Made by a program: the position numbers and the translations under genes | Notes under the pieces: generated by a model | The model's database searches: none | What the model saw: only the letters and a program-made list of their open reading frames with translations | Told to the model about the DNA's origin: nothing | Shown here: piece after piece, positions 36,395 to 47,744 of the stretch | Numbering within the stretch: position 1 is the first letter of the stretch | Layout of the letters: each line of letters opens with the position of its first letter | Source of the DNA: Impatiens glandulifera | Taxonomy: Eukaryota; Streptophyta; Magnoliopsida; Ericales; Balsaminaceae | Assembly (NCBI RefSeq): GCF_907164915.1 | Contig: NC_061869.1 | Span: 14,220,221-14,284,220 of the forward strand | Direction: 5' to 3' | Length of the DNA: 64,000 nucleotides

Positions 36395-39187
36395 ATGGTT
36401 GGATGTAAAAGTTTGAAAGCCGACAAGTTTACTGGGAGGAATAGTTTCAGTCTGTGGCAGATCAAGGTTCGGGCATTGTTGAAACAACACGGCCTATGGG
36501 CTCCCTTGATGAAGCCTGCACCTGTCCCACCACCTGCTGATATGAAGTCTTTAGAAGAAAAGGCACACTCAACATTGCTCTTGACTTTGGCAGACGATAT
36601 CATTACTGAGGTGGCTGAGGAGGAAACCGCTACTAGTTTGTGGTCTAAGCTGGAGACTTTATACATGAAGAAGAGCTTAACCAACAAGTTGCTTTTGAAG
36701 AAACGTCTGTTCAGTCTGCGTATGCAAGAAGGTACACCTCTTAGAGACCATCTAGATCAATTAAATGTAATATTATTAGATCTGCGTAATATTGATATTA
36801 AGATAGATGATGAGGATGCTGTCTTGATTCTGTTAGTTTCTTTACCAATATCATATGAAAACTTTAGGGAGTCTTTCATTAGTGGTAAAGATTCATTGGC
36901 TTTAGAAGAAGTTAGATCTGCCCTTCACAGTAGAGAATTGCGACATAACTGTAGTGGCACTATTTCGGATAGTCAGGTTGTTGGGCTAATTGCAAATAAC
37001 CATCAGGGATATGGTAAACCGGGGAAAAAGAAGTTCCCCAAGAAACCAGTCAGTAGGGGTTCGAAACCAACAGATGTGTGCAATTACTGTAAGGAAAAGG
37101 GACATTGGAAGAATGAATGTCCAAAGAAGAGACAAAGTCAACATGAGAAGGCACCATGTACTGTTGCAGTTGCTGAAGATGGTACAAATTCCGAAGAGGA
37201 TATGGCCTTCGTTGCTGATGGTCACACACATTACACTGATGTGTGGGTTCTGAATTCTGGAGCATCTTACCATATTTGTCCTAGGAGGGAATGGTTTTCA
37301 ACATATGAGCAGAGGAATGGTGTGAAAGGATATAGGATCTGGTCCCCTTCTGAAAGGAGGGTTATTCTGAGTAGGAATGTTGTCTTTGATGAAAATTCCA
37401 TGCTTAACCCAACTGTGAAGTTCACCATTCCGGTAGATTGTGGTGTCGAGAAACAGGTGGAGCAGGAAATGACTGAGGCTAGTTGTGAAGCAGATGAGAG
37501 TTTTTCTCAACCACTTTCAGCGGTAGATTTTCCAGTTGCTCCATCATCATCTGTAGAACATCAAAATCTAGCTCTTAATCGCCCTAGAAGAGCTAATTTT
37601 GGTGTACCTCCTTCAATGTATGGCTATAAGGACATGGTTGCCTATGCTTTACAGGTTGCAGATGAAGTGGATTCTCATGAGCCATCCACCTACAAGGAAG
37701 CTGCTACGGGCACTAAGTCTGTCCAATGGCTTGCTTCCATGGGATATGAGATGGCGTCACTTCAAAAGAATCAGACTTAGGAATTAGCTAGAATACCACC
37801 AGGGAGAAAGGTTGTCACTTGTAAATGGTTGTTCAAGAAGAAAGAAGGGTTGTCACCAGCTGAGGGGGTCAAGTATAAAGCCAGGTTAGTTGCTAGAGGG
37901 TTTAGTCAGAAAGAGGGAGTGGACTATAATGAGATATTCTCACCAGTAGTCAGACATACTTCCATCAGGGTGCTACTTGCTATAGTTGCACATCAGGACC
38001 TAGAACTCAAACAGCTAGACGTGAAGACAACTTTCTTACATGGAGAGTTGGAAGATGAGATATAAATGACTCAGCCAGATGGTTTTCAGGAACCTGGAAA
38101 AGAGGAATATATTTGCAAGTTGAAGAAGTCCTTATATGGACTGAAACAGTCCCCGAGGCAGTGGTATAAGCGGTTCGATAGCTACATGTTTAAGATTGGT
38201 TATTCAAGGAGTCCGTATGACAATTGTGTCTACTACAACAAGCTCAAAGATGGTTCCTTCATCTATTTGGTATTGTATGTAGATGATATGTTGCTAGTTG
38301 CTGAGAAGAAGTCTGACATTCAAAAGTTGAAGGGACTACTCAGTATAGAATTCGAAATGAAGGATTTAGGTGCTGCTAAGAAAATTCTGGGAATGGAGAT
38401 CTACAGAGATAGAAGTCATAAGAAGTTATTCTTGTCACAGAAGGGGTATATTCAGAAAGTTCTATCAAGGTTTGGAATGGCTACTGCTAAGCCCATTGAT
38501 ACTCCTAGTGCTTCAAATGCACATTTGTCTGTAGCATTTTCACCTAAATCATCTCAGGAAAAGGAATACATGTCACATGTTCCTTATGCTAGTGCAGTGG
38601 GAAGCTTGATGTATGTTATGGTCTGCACTAGACCGGATCTTGCACATGCTGTTAGTGTTGTCAGTAGGTTCATGGGAGACCCTGGTAAGAAACACTAGCA
38701 AGTAGTGAAGAGGATTTTTCGCTACCTCAGGGGTACATCTGATATTGGTCTCAGTTATGGTGGTGATAGTCAGTGTCTAGTATCTGGTTACTCAGATTCT
38801 GACTATGCTGGAGATGTAGACAGTAGAAGATCGATGACCGGTTATGTATTCACGCTTGGTGGTTCTGTTCTGAGTTGGAAGGCTACTCTGTAGCCGACAA
38901 TAACCTTGTCTACTACAGAGGCATAATATATGGCCTTGACAGAAGCTGCTAAGGAGGGAATCTGGTTGAAAGGATTGGTTAGTGACTTGGGTCTACACCA
39001 CGATCAGGCTTCAGTGTACTGCGACAGTTTGAGTGCAATATGCTTAACCAAGGATCAAGTTCACCATGAAAGAACAAAACACATTGATGTGAGGTACCAT
39101 TTTCCGAGAAGTGAGAAGAGGATCAAGGTAAACAAAGTGGGGACTGTAGACAATCCAGCTGATATGTTTACCAAGCCGGTTCCGTAG
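36395..39187 (+). pseudogene. Copia element 1 gag-pol, in-frame integrase deletion plus five stops
   Basis: ATG at 36395 (MVGCKSLKADKFTGRNSFSL). Gag; zinc knuckle CNYCKEKGHWKNEC; protease VWVLNSGASYHICPRREW (N replaces the catalytic D of DSGA). Then near 37318 the frame jumps directly to GVKGYRIWSPSERRVILSRN, which in full elements follows the integrase; about 450 codons are missing in frame. Reverse transcriptase follows with YVDDM, then RNase H and VDNPADMFTKPVP. The frame never shifts, but stops occur at 37778 (TAG), 38063 (TAA), 38696 (TAG), 38891 (TAG) and 38924 (TAA). Dead as a protein source. Confidence 0.93.
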
Positions 39188-39277
39188 AGCAAGTTTCAAC
39201 ACTGTTTGAACTTGCTCAATGTTAGAAGCTGTTGATTGCCCTTGAAGGGGCAAGGCTTGAGGCAGAGCAGGTCACAT

Positions 39278-39440
39278 CTGGGCATTCAGTGTAATGCATC
39301 TGTTTTGTTTATCTGAGCATTCAGTGTAATGCATCTGTTTTGTTTATCTGGGCATTCAGTGTAATGCATCTATTTTGTTTATCTGGGCATTCAGTGTAAT
39401 GCATTTGTTTTGTTTATCTGGGCATTCAGTGTAATGCATC
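39278..39440 (+). repeat. 35-bp tandem repeat before the 3' LTR, 4.7 copies
   Basis: Units begin CTGGGCATTCAGTGTAATGC at 39278, 39313, 39348, 39383 and 39418, differing by one or two bases. They lie between the pol stop and the polypurine tract (AAGGTGGAGATTT). Confidence 0.95.
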
Positions 39441-39515
39441 TGGCACATCTGGTATTTAAAGTACATCTGGTGCATCTGGCTATCTGGGAAAATATTCAAG
39501 TCAAGGTGGAGATTT

Positions 39516-39805
39516 TGTTGGGCTTTTTTGCCTAGAATATTCTTTTTGGGTATTTGTCTCACATAGAAAGTAAAAAGGAAAATGTAATTGACCTGGCCCT
39601 ATAAATAAAGGGGCTTAGGTGTTAGTTTTCTCTTGAACTATTCTGAGTATCTGTAATCCGTGTTAACGATTATAGTGAAATATTTTTTAGTGGCTCTGCC
39701 CGTGGATTAGTCAGCAATTTTGCTGGATACCACGTTAAATCGGGTGTCGTTTTCATTCTGTCTTTTACTATTATTATTATCATTGCTCTTGTATCCGTTA
39801 TAACA
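39516..39805 (+). repeat. 3' LTR of copia element 1
   Basis: 290 bases, about 96% identical to the 5' LTR. Confidence 0.93.
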
Positions 39806-39810
39806 TGTAT

Positions 39811-40010
39811 AACACTCTGTGAGTTATTAAACACCACAAACATCTCTTGTGCTATATCCATTTCCTTTAATAACTTCTTCATTCATTTCATTTCCTTACA
39901 ACATTCAGTAATGACAATATATTCAATTTCTGTAGTAGACAAAGCAACACATTTTTGTAGACGACACTATCATGATACAGTTCCTCCTCCATCCAAAGGT
40001 AAACAGATAT
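39811..40010 (-). pseudogene. Copia RNase H remnant, block 1 copy
   Basis: Minus strand MKKLLKEMDIAQEMFVVFNN and SQSVIHV, continuous with the same sequence at 45711-45905. It marks the right boundary of block 1; similarity ends near 40010. Confidence 0.75.
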
Positions 40011-40139
40011 CCAAAGTTTAAAGAAATCTTGTTATCGTCGCTTTGTGATATTTTCACAAGAAATCTTCATAGCGTAGAAGAATAGTACTAGGGATTCAAA
40101 GTTTAAAGATGAACGCTGAGAGAGAAAGGAATAGTGGGA
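40011..40139. other. Junction sequence between duplication and minisatellite
   Basis: Unique sequence. AAGAAATCTT is repeated at about 40021 and 40059. No gene. Confidence 0.5.
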
Positions 40140-40580
40140 TTGTAGCGGGAAAATTTTGTTTTTATTACTTCATTTAGTGAATTTAGCTTCACTTAAATTA
40201 ACTCGTATTAGCGTAGTAAATAGAAATGAAGAAAGTATCACTAGGTATCGCTTGTTTCACTCCTACTATTAAGGGTGTAAATTATAAATGAAGCAAGCAT
40301 CACCAAATAGCGCTTGTTTCACTACTCTTGTAAGCGCAGTAAATAGAAATGAAGAAAGCTTCACTAGGTAGCGCTTCTAAACATAAATGGAGAAAGTTTC
40401 ACTAGGTAGCGCTTGATAAGCTGAAATTACATAGTGAAGCAATGTTCACTAGTTAGCGCGTTTGTTTCACTACTCCTATTAGCGCAGTAAATAGAAATGA
40501 AAAAAGCTTCACTAGGTAGCGCTTGAAGCGCTGAAAATTTCACTGGTTAGCGCGCTTGTTTCAGCATTTTTAATTCTCCA
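40140..40580. repeat. Degenerate minisatellite with TAGCGCTT/AAGCGCT palindromic motifs
   Basis: Recurring modules: TAGCGCAGTAAATAGAAATG (near 40212, 40333, 40485), CTTCACTAGGTAGCGCTT (four versions, 40240-40525), GTTTCACTACTC. Modules are about 60 bases apart and contain complementary GAAGC/GCTTC and AGCGC words, so local hairpins form readily. It lies between the two duplication blocks. Confidence 0.75.
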
Positions 40581-40683
40581 GTAAGGTATACATGAAGGAA
40601 TAAATGATTTTACCCGAACGCTTAAAGGTCTTACATTAATGTGTTAGAGATTTTCCATGAAATTTCTTAAAGGCATATAAACT

Positions 40684-40857
40684 GAGTGAAGTGAATGAAG
40701 CTTCACTCAATAACGCCTCTCTTCATTCTATTTTACATGGCGAGTGAAGCGAAAGAAACTTCACTCAATAACGCCTCTCTTCATTTTGTTTTACATGGCG
40801 AGTGAAGCGAATGAAGCTTCACTCAATAGCGTCTCTCTTCATTCTGTTTAAATGTCC
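40684..40857. repeat. 58-bp tandem repeat, three copies, each a hairpin
   Basis: Units start GAGTGAAG at 40684, 40742 and 40800. Each contains GAGTGAAG then, about 9 bases later, CTTCACTC, a perfect 8-base inverted repeat (one mismatch in the loop-side of unit 2). Units share AATARCGYCTCTCTTCATT. It appears related in motif to the array just upstream. Confidence 0.88.
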
Positions 40858-40974
40858 GGGTTTCGGTTCTCTCTATATTTTTTTCAACCCGATTCTTAAT
40901 TTATTATTAAAATATTGTTGCTGAAATTTGATTAGTCTGGAATAAGGAACACCTGATTCGGTAGCAGAGGAATC
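40858..40974. other. Spacer before block 2
   Basis: No feature identified. Confidence 0.4.
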
Positions 40975-42179
40975 GTTTTGTATTATTATATTGTAATTAA
41001 TAAGAATGATGTAAGATTGAAATAGTAGAGAAGAAATTTCATATCTTGTGAATTTTAAGAAAAGAATTATTTATTGAAAATAAATATTAAGACTTGTCTA
41101 ATCAACTTTAAAAAACTAATTGAATTTATACACTACAAAATATAATATGTAAAATAGCCAATTATGAGTCCTTTTCTATTTTAAGATAGCGAAATTTGAA
41201 TGGAATAGGTTTGTTTTTCTTGATTTTATAATTTAACACATTAAAAAGAAAACAGATTGGCAAAAAATGTCAACTGTCCAAAATATTTAAACCATTGAAA
41301 TAGACCGTTGACATTTATTTTATAAGTACCTGTTTTCTTAACTTAATATAGTATTTTTTTCAACTTAAAAAAAATACATATCTATACAAAAATATGACTT
41401 GTAATGATAATTTTTAACAGGGGTTTTAGTTTGTTTTTCTTTTTTTAAATTATCAATCTAAAACCGAAAAAGAGAATACAAAATAATGTCTAACGACTCT
41501 ATTTTAACCCTGTGTATAATCGGCATTTTTATCAAGTATTAATTTTTTTTTTTTAAATATATAGCTGTTTTTGTGTTGGCAAGGCTTATTTATGGTTTTT
41601 GTTTTTAAAAATTTTGTTTTATAGAATAATTTGTCGAGCACTTCTAGTTGCTTACGTATTCCAAATTTTATTTTATTTTTAAATTTTGGGAATCAGACCG
41701 TACTCGTAATTCTTAGTTACCTTTCCAACGACGATTTATTCACTATTTACGCATTAGGTTTGCTAGTAATTCACTTATATGATCAAACTTAATGTATTTT
41801 ACAATGAATTATTTTCTTATGTACTGTATGTTAAATCTATATAATGAATATCAAGACATGTATAATATTGTCCACTGCTAGATGAAAATGCCTACCTGAT
41901 AGACATTAGGTTAAGACATTAGGAAGGCAGACGAGCGAAACTTGTCGTCGGAAGGCGTGTTTATTTAACCATGATTTTGCCGATGAATCAGAAAATGCAC
42001 TTGTGTCGAATCACTGATTATGCAAGACTTGGCGCAAGACAAATACCGTTAACCCAAACATTGGAATGAATCAATGTTAAAATAGTATTGTTGAGTGTTG
42101 ACAAGCCAACCAAAACAAGTTTAATAAATTCTCATGACATACTTTTCTCCAAAGAAGAACTCACTTCAATTTTGCTAAA

Positions 42180-43550
42180 ATGAGAACTTCATTTCTTCCA
42201 TGGCTGGTCATACTCTGCATTCTCTGCAATTGGCCAACATCCACGTACAGCCAATGTTTAAGAGACCAGGAAACATTATTGTTGCAGCTGAAGACTGAGC
42301 TTTCTTCTTTTATCGGAACAAAGATGATGAGTTGGACTCCAACCAAAGATTGTTGCCGATGGGAAGGTGTTGTTTGTGATCGAGCTGGTCATGTCATAGT
42401 TCTTGATCTAAGTAATGAAAGGCTTACTGACGGATTCAACGAGTTTAGTAGCCTGTTCGATCTCAATTTCTTGCAAAGCTTAAATTTAGCTTACAACTTC
42501 TTTAGCTATTTGGCTATTCCATCTAGGATTGGTGATCTAACCACTCTGGAATATCTAAATCTGTCATCTTCCGGGTTCGCTGGTCAAATTCCAATCGAAT
42601 TATCGCGATTGACAAGGTTGGTTGTTCTCGATCTTTCTTCCCATTACATATTCGAACAAGTACCCTCATTAAATCTGGATGATCCCAATTTGATGATGCT
42701 CGTTAGGAATCTGACTGCTCTTACAAAACTCAATCTTGATGGTGTGAATATCTCAGCCACAGGAAATGAGTGGGGGCAGGCCATTTCCTCCTCGTTGCCT
42801 AATCTGGAAGTATTAAGCATGCCCAATTGTTACCTCTCCGGACCGATTGATCCTTCTCTAATGAATCTAAAGTTCCTATCCATTATCAGGCTGGATCAGA
42901 ATAACCTGTCATCTCCTGTTCCAGATTTCTTTGCAAATTTCAGGAATTTAAGGGTTCTGCGTCTAAGTTCTTGTAACTTGAATGGGATATTTCCAGAACA
43001 GATTCTTAACATTCCAACTCTACAAATTCTGGACTTATCGATCAACGAAAAGCTTCATGGGTCATTACCTACAACTATTGGATCTCTGAATTCTCTCTAT
43101 GTTCTCAACTTATCTCATAACACCCTGACTGGTCCGATACCATCATCAATAGGAAATTTGACACAGCTTCGTTCACTTGATCTATCATACAACAAACTCA
43201 ATGGGAATGTACCATTACAGCTTGTGAATCTTACTCAGCTTTCATTCCTAAACCTGTCATACAACAAACTTACAGGAATGATCCCTTGGGGAAGACAATT
43301 CGCAACATTCACAGAAACTTCCTTCTTGGGAAACCCACAATTATGTGGACCTGTCCTTAATAGAAGCTGTTATACTCCATCACCGATTTCCCCTATCACT
43401 CTAGAACTATGCATAAGTATGATAGTGGGTTTTTTTGTGGGCTTGAGTGCATTTGTTTGGCCCCTCTTATATAGTAAAAGTTGGAACAAGACATACTACA
43501 GCTATGTTGATAAAATAGTTTTGAGGATTCTTCATTGGGGAGGCAGATGA
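42180..43550 (+). CDS. Short leucine-rich-repeat receptor-like protein (RLP), intact, 456 aa
   Basis: Predicted cell-surface receptor-like protein without kinase. Signal peptide 1-24 (MRTSFLPWLVILCILCNWPT); N-terminal cap with CLRDQETLLLQL and CCRWEGVVCD; about ten leucine-rich repeats of the plant LxxLxxLxLSxNxLxGxIP type; short ectodomain end with FLGNPQLCGPVL. One transmembrane helix at about 412-431 (ISMIVGFFVGLSAFVWPLLY) contains the GxxxG used by RLPs to pair with the adaptor kinase SOBIR1. A basic cytosolic tail of about 25 residues ends LHWGGR. Family known for immune or developmental sensing; ligand unknown. Compared with the long RLP at 48564, 310 residues (about 13 repeats) are missing in frame. 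Usual RLPs are 700-1000 aa, so function is uncertain, but the frame is fully open and a single exon, as normal for RLPs. Confidence 0.9.
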   Translation: MRTSFLPWLVILCILCNWPTSTYSQCLRDQETLLLQLKTELSSFIGTKMMSWTPTKDCCRWEGVVCDRAGHVIVLDLSNERLTDGFNEFSSLFDLNFLQSLNLAYNFFSYLAIPSRIGDLTTLEYLNLSSSGFAGQIPIELSRLTRLVVLDLSSHYIFEQVPSLNLDDPNLMMLVRNLTALTKLNLDGVNISATGNEWGQAISSSLPNLEVLSMPNCYLSGPIDPSLMNLKFLSIIRLDQNNLSSPVPDFFANFRNLRVLRLSSCNLNGIFPEQILNIPTLQILDLSINEKLHGSLPTTIGSLNSLYVLNLSHNTLTGPIPSSIGNLTQLRSLDLSYNKLNGNVPLQLVNLTQLSFLNLSYNKLTGMIPWGRQFATFTETSFLGNPQLCGPVLNRSCYTPSPISPITLELCISMIVGFFVGLSAFVWPLLYSKSWNKTYYSYVDKIVLRILHWGGR

Positions 43551-45710
43551 AGAAGAAGATTACACTTGTTTATTTCTTGTTTTCAGTTGTTAGTTGTTGT
43601 GACTTCGATTATTGGGAGCTCGATGGGTGATGTCTCTTGAAGACCGTTAGTAAACTAATCGATAATGTTTAGGATATTCGACGTTGACACTGAATTTTAT
43701 GTTAGAATTGTTGATCGATTAACATTTTTATTTATTTATATTTTTATTGTTATTCTCTTATTGGTTAAATTAGTAATGTAACGAGTTAGCGTTTTTGTAA
43801 TATTTTTATTTTATGTTTAAACCATTATGCTTATGTTTTTTTTTAAAAATTTGTAATAATTTAGTTAATATATTTTTTTTTATGTAATATATTTTATTTT
43901 AATGTTTATTTAATATATTTTGTTTTAATGTTTAATATTTAAGTTATATTTATTTTATTTTTATTATATAATTTAATATGTTTAATTGTAATAATATATA
44001 TTATATTTACAAAAATGATTTTTTAATTTAAAGAAAAGGTGAATAAATTGAAAATGAGAATGAAAAGATGTATATATTAAAAAATTGGATAAAAGGAATA
44101 GATCCCAACAAAATGAGAAAACTTTTAAATTCTTTTGGATAAAAGGAATGATATTAAAAGAGACCAACAAATGAGGAAACTTTTGAATTCTTTAATTTGT
44201 TCCTAACTAAAGAGAAGGCAAATACAAAAGTAAAGTTGACCCATTTAAGTTCCTTTAAAACTTATAATAAACTTAAAATATTCTAGACAAAATTTGATTT
44301 AATTTGAATTTGATAAATGGATATTTTAGTAAAAATATATGTTATTTATGATTTAGGACCAATCCAAAAGAAATTAGGCAAACTTGTTCATGTTCAATGT
44401 TTCTTACTCAAAATTTTCAATTCCTTGTCCTATTTATGTCATTCCAAATAGTATTATTTTTCTTTAATACCATTACCTTACCTACTATGCTATTGAAGAC
44501 AAAAATTGTATTATAACTCCTATAATTTCAACTAAACTTGTCACTAAGCAAATATTTTACTAGATATATACAAAAATTAAATTATGTCAGTCTATAGTCT
44601 ATACTTGATTCACACGAATACTCTATCAAAAAATTCAAGCCAATTGACAAAAATAAATTGGCCATTTTCAACTATGCAAGCCACATATCTCATAATCTGA
44701 TTGTCAACATTCATTTCATGTTGGAAAACTATCAACTAAATACCATATTACTTAGTTCATAATAACATTGGTTGTTTGTATTTTGCTTCAAATACTTTAC
44801 TTCAATAAGACAAGTTGATACAAGAGCTCGTAGATCCTTATTTCTTGGATAAAGACATGGATATAAAAGCCATATAAAATATATGATTTGGATATTGTAT
44901 TTCATGAAACAAACCTTTCCATACCAAGTTTTAGAGCCTCCTGCTCTGGTAAATGGTTGAATTTTGCACCAGGAAAACCACATATCTTCTTAGAAATAAA
45001 GCTTATGATAAATCAGTTCCGAAATCGTCTATGACGAACAACAAATTTACTAATACTAAAATAGAATAAAACAATAACAACACAATATACGTGATTCGGT
45101 CAAAATCGACATACGTCAATGGGGGGATAAGTTTTACTAAATCAAATAAATGTCAATAGTAAAAACTTACCTACCCTATCTCTCAAATGAAAGAAGTGAT
45201 TACCCTAAGAATGATTGAGATACACACAATCAAAAGCTTCCCTAACCTCGCTTTAGACCAGTCAATGAACAAGAAATAACCAGAAAAAGCCCTAGATCTA
45301 TTCACCCTCTCCACCTTACTATCCATCAAGAGAAAAATATCAAAACCGTATTTATACCCCTAACCTATTTTCATAATAGAAAACTCTGACACGTTACTTA
45401 CCCGGAAGTTAAAACTCGATCGCAATGGCAAGAAACACCTCAACAATTCTCTCATTCCTATCCATGGGAGAATGTTGCTATAAACATTCATCATCATGAC
45501 GTCCCTACTAGTACCATTCCTACTTTGGAACAACATTTCTCATGTTTACCCCTTGGCAAGCCCTTTGTGTCCTCATATTTGACTCGTTCTCATCTGTATG
45601 CACTTTCTCCAAGTATAACTCATTTTTTAGCACTTCACGGATCCAATGATACCTTCTTTTGATGTGTTTTAAAGGTTAATGAAAACTTTCATTTTTGCTC
45701 ACATGTATAA
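43551..45710. other. Downstream flank of RLP copy 2, non-coding
   Basis: Matches 33935-36058. AT-rich, with no conserved ORF. Confidence 0.7.
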
Positions 45711-46480
45711 CACTCTGTGATTTATTAAACAACACAAAAATCTCTTGTGCTATATCCATTTCCTTTAATAACTTCTTCATTCATTTCATTTCCTTATAAC
45801 ATTCAGTAATGACAATATATTCAACTTCTGTAGTAGACAAAGCAACAACATTTTTGTAGACGAGACTATCATGATACAGTTCCTCCTCCATACAAATGTA
45901 AATAAATATCCTGATGTTGATCACATTGTGTCGATATCACCACTAATATCTGAGTCAGAAAACCCTTCACATGTAGCTTTCCTTCAAAGAATACTTGGAG
46001 ATCCCTCGAAGATATCTTATTAGCTACTTAACTACTTCCTAGTGTGTCTTACCGGGATTTGAAAAGAAATGACTAACTACTCAAACCACATGAGCTATAT
46101 CCGGGTTTGTGCAGACTATTACATACATTAGACTACCTATTGCTGAAGCATATATAACCTTGCACATTTCTTGTATTTCCTCTTCATCTTTGGGAGACAT
46201 TGACTTGTTCATTTTTAAGTGTGTAGCCAATGAACAAGCAATTGGCTTTACCTTGTCCATACAGAATCTTTTTAGAATCTTCACATTATCTCTCTCTTGA
46301 GATAGTCATAGCCTTTTCTTCATTTGATCACGAATGACCTGCATTCCAAGAACTATTCTTACTTGACCCAAGTCTTTCATCTTTAGAGACTAGGCCAAAT
46401 CCTTTTTAAACTTAGTAATCTTGAGCATGTCTCTCCTTACAATCAACATGTCATTAACATATAGGAGAAGTAATTAAAAT
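45711..46480 (-). pseudogene. Copia reverse transcriptase-RNase H remnant
   Basis: Minus strand, from 46480: KMKDLGQVRIVLGMQVIRDQ-like, KILKRFCMDKVKPIACSLAT, VIYASAIGSLMYVIVCTNPD, then VVALSTTEVEYIVITECYKE and MKKLLKEMDIAQEIFVLFNK. Many stops and frameshifts. The left 200 bases are included in the segmental duplication (see 39811-40010), so this copia was here before duplication. Confidence 0.85.
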
Positions 46481-47219
46481 CATTAGAAACAAACTGTTAC
46501 GAGAGGATTTTAGGGTTAGGTTTTCTAACCTTAATAAGTCGACGGATTGTTAACGAAGTCGGCAGGTTCGGGAATTTCGTTGTTAATAAGTTGTATTCAC
46601 ACAACAGGTTTTGTAGTCTGGAATAAGCTGTTGCACAGCATATGAAAAGTCTTGTAGCAGTTGAGTAACTACATTAGTTATAACAGAAGGACAGTAACAG
46701 CTGGCAAAGGCAGTTAGAGAGTCCTGTTAAGGGGTGAATGATTCTGCCTTAAATACTTGCTGAACTGGAATAGAAACCACTACTAATGAATTGACTCTTC
46801 AGGTAACCCTGATTAACTCTTCCTATTCTCATTATGCATCTCTTCTAATCTCTTCCTCTAATTCAATCTCTTCTTCCTATCAATTGTTGATCTGCAATTA
46901 TTCTCATTCTCTACTCCTTTAATCTCTCATCTTATAGGCAGTTACTAAGGTATTGTCAACCCTAGATTATATATTGTATACGTATAGTTCTCATAATATC
47001 ATTAAAATTTTGTTAAATATTATCTAAATAGATTTAGGGAAAAATAATTGTTTATGAACCATTTTTTTAAAAGAATTGTTTAAGTAAAACAACCGAATAT
47101 GAAATAAAAAAATGTTACTTAATAGATTATCGAGCTCGTAAATTATCGAGTTCGTAGGTATTCGAGAAGAGCGGTTAACTCCCTGACTAACACTATTGGC
47201 TTTCCGGAACATATCTTAA
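46481..47219 (+). other. Possible solo LTR and flank
   Basis: From TGTTACGAGAGG (about 46495) to ATTGTCA (about 46971) the sequence has LTR character: a GC-richer U3-like part, CTTAAATACTTGC as TATA-like, then CT-rich TCTTCCTCT tracts. No partner LTR or clear target duplication was found. No gene after it. Confidence 0.3.
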
Positions 47220-47700
47220 AAAGCGTCATAAAAATAACATTATGAATGATAAAAATCAGACAAATATGATCATTGAAAGTTCGACAATTTTTTCCAACCA
47301 AATAGTACACCAAAAAATAATTAGGATGGTAACCAAATTATGTAGGTTTGTCATATCAACCGCATCAATCAAAACTTTCCAACTATCCAAAGACTTGAGC
47401 ATCACACAATGAATCCAAATAATACTCCATAAAAGAATTCAGATACTAATACCCCTCGACAATGCAAAACTAAGTAAGTTTTTGATTCAACCTCCTTGTG
47501 ATACATATGACTAACCATAATACAATTTTTTTAATGCACATATCATCCGTAAAATTCCACCGTGAATAATGTTTATACCCTGCGGGATAATTAGACAATT
47601 TGATGAACCAACTAGACCAATTTTGACTATACTTACATCTGATCATCGATGCCCAGAGACTATTCGGTTTGGTTACAAATCTACTACACAAATTTGATAG
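47220..47700 (-). pseudogene. LINE reverse-transcriptase C-terminal remnant
   Basis: Minus strand SRFVTKPNSLWASMIRCKYS and QNWSSWFIKLSNYPAG resemble the region after the RT palm in plant LINEs (W-x-SLWA-x-x-x-RxKY). Frameshifted continuation SWKVLIDAVDMTNLHNLV and CTIWLEKIVE follows. Related in type to the remnant at 30535. Confidence 0.6.
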
Positions 47701-47744
47701 AAGAACATTATTAAAGGAGACAAAATCTCGAACTACTTATTAAC

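Larger units (their letters stand above)
36059..39805 (+). mobile_element. Ty1/copia element 1, integrase region deleted
   Basis: 290-bp LTRs (36059-36348, 39516-39805; TGTTRGG...TAACA) differ at about 12 positions (around 4%), so insertion is older than the chromovirus: near 1.6 million years at 1.3e-8 per site per year. TGTAT flanks both ends. The primer site region (AGTATCAGAG, about 36353) is a worn tRNA-Met match. Of 3747 bp, the internal part lacks almost all of the integrase, so it is non-autonomous. Confidence 0.95.
31905..40010 (+). repeat. Segmental tandem duplication, block 1
   Basis: Apart from the copia insertion at 36059-39805, this block aligns in order with 40975-45905: the AT-rich upstream (AAGAYTTGTCTAATCAACTT), the RLP gene, the 2-kb downstream flank, and a copia RNase H remnant. 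Block 2 has about 750 extra bases upstream of its gene. Much of the flank is nearly identical by eye. Confidence 0.9.
40975..45905 (+). repeat. Segmental tandem duplication, block 2
   Basis: Counterpart of 31905-40010. It lacks copia element 1: at 45710 the sequence runs CACATGTATAACACTCTGTG, exactly the block 1 sequence with the element and one TGTAT removed. An extra 750 bases (about 41200-41970) are present upstream of the gene. Confidence 0.9.

Noticed and set aside
44732..44983. Minus-strand ORF downstream of RLP copy 2
   Set aside because: Not open in the duplicated counterpart in block 1, so not under protein-level constraint.
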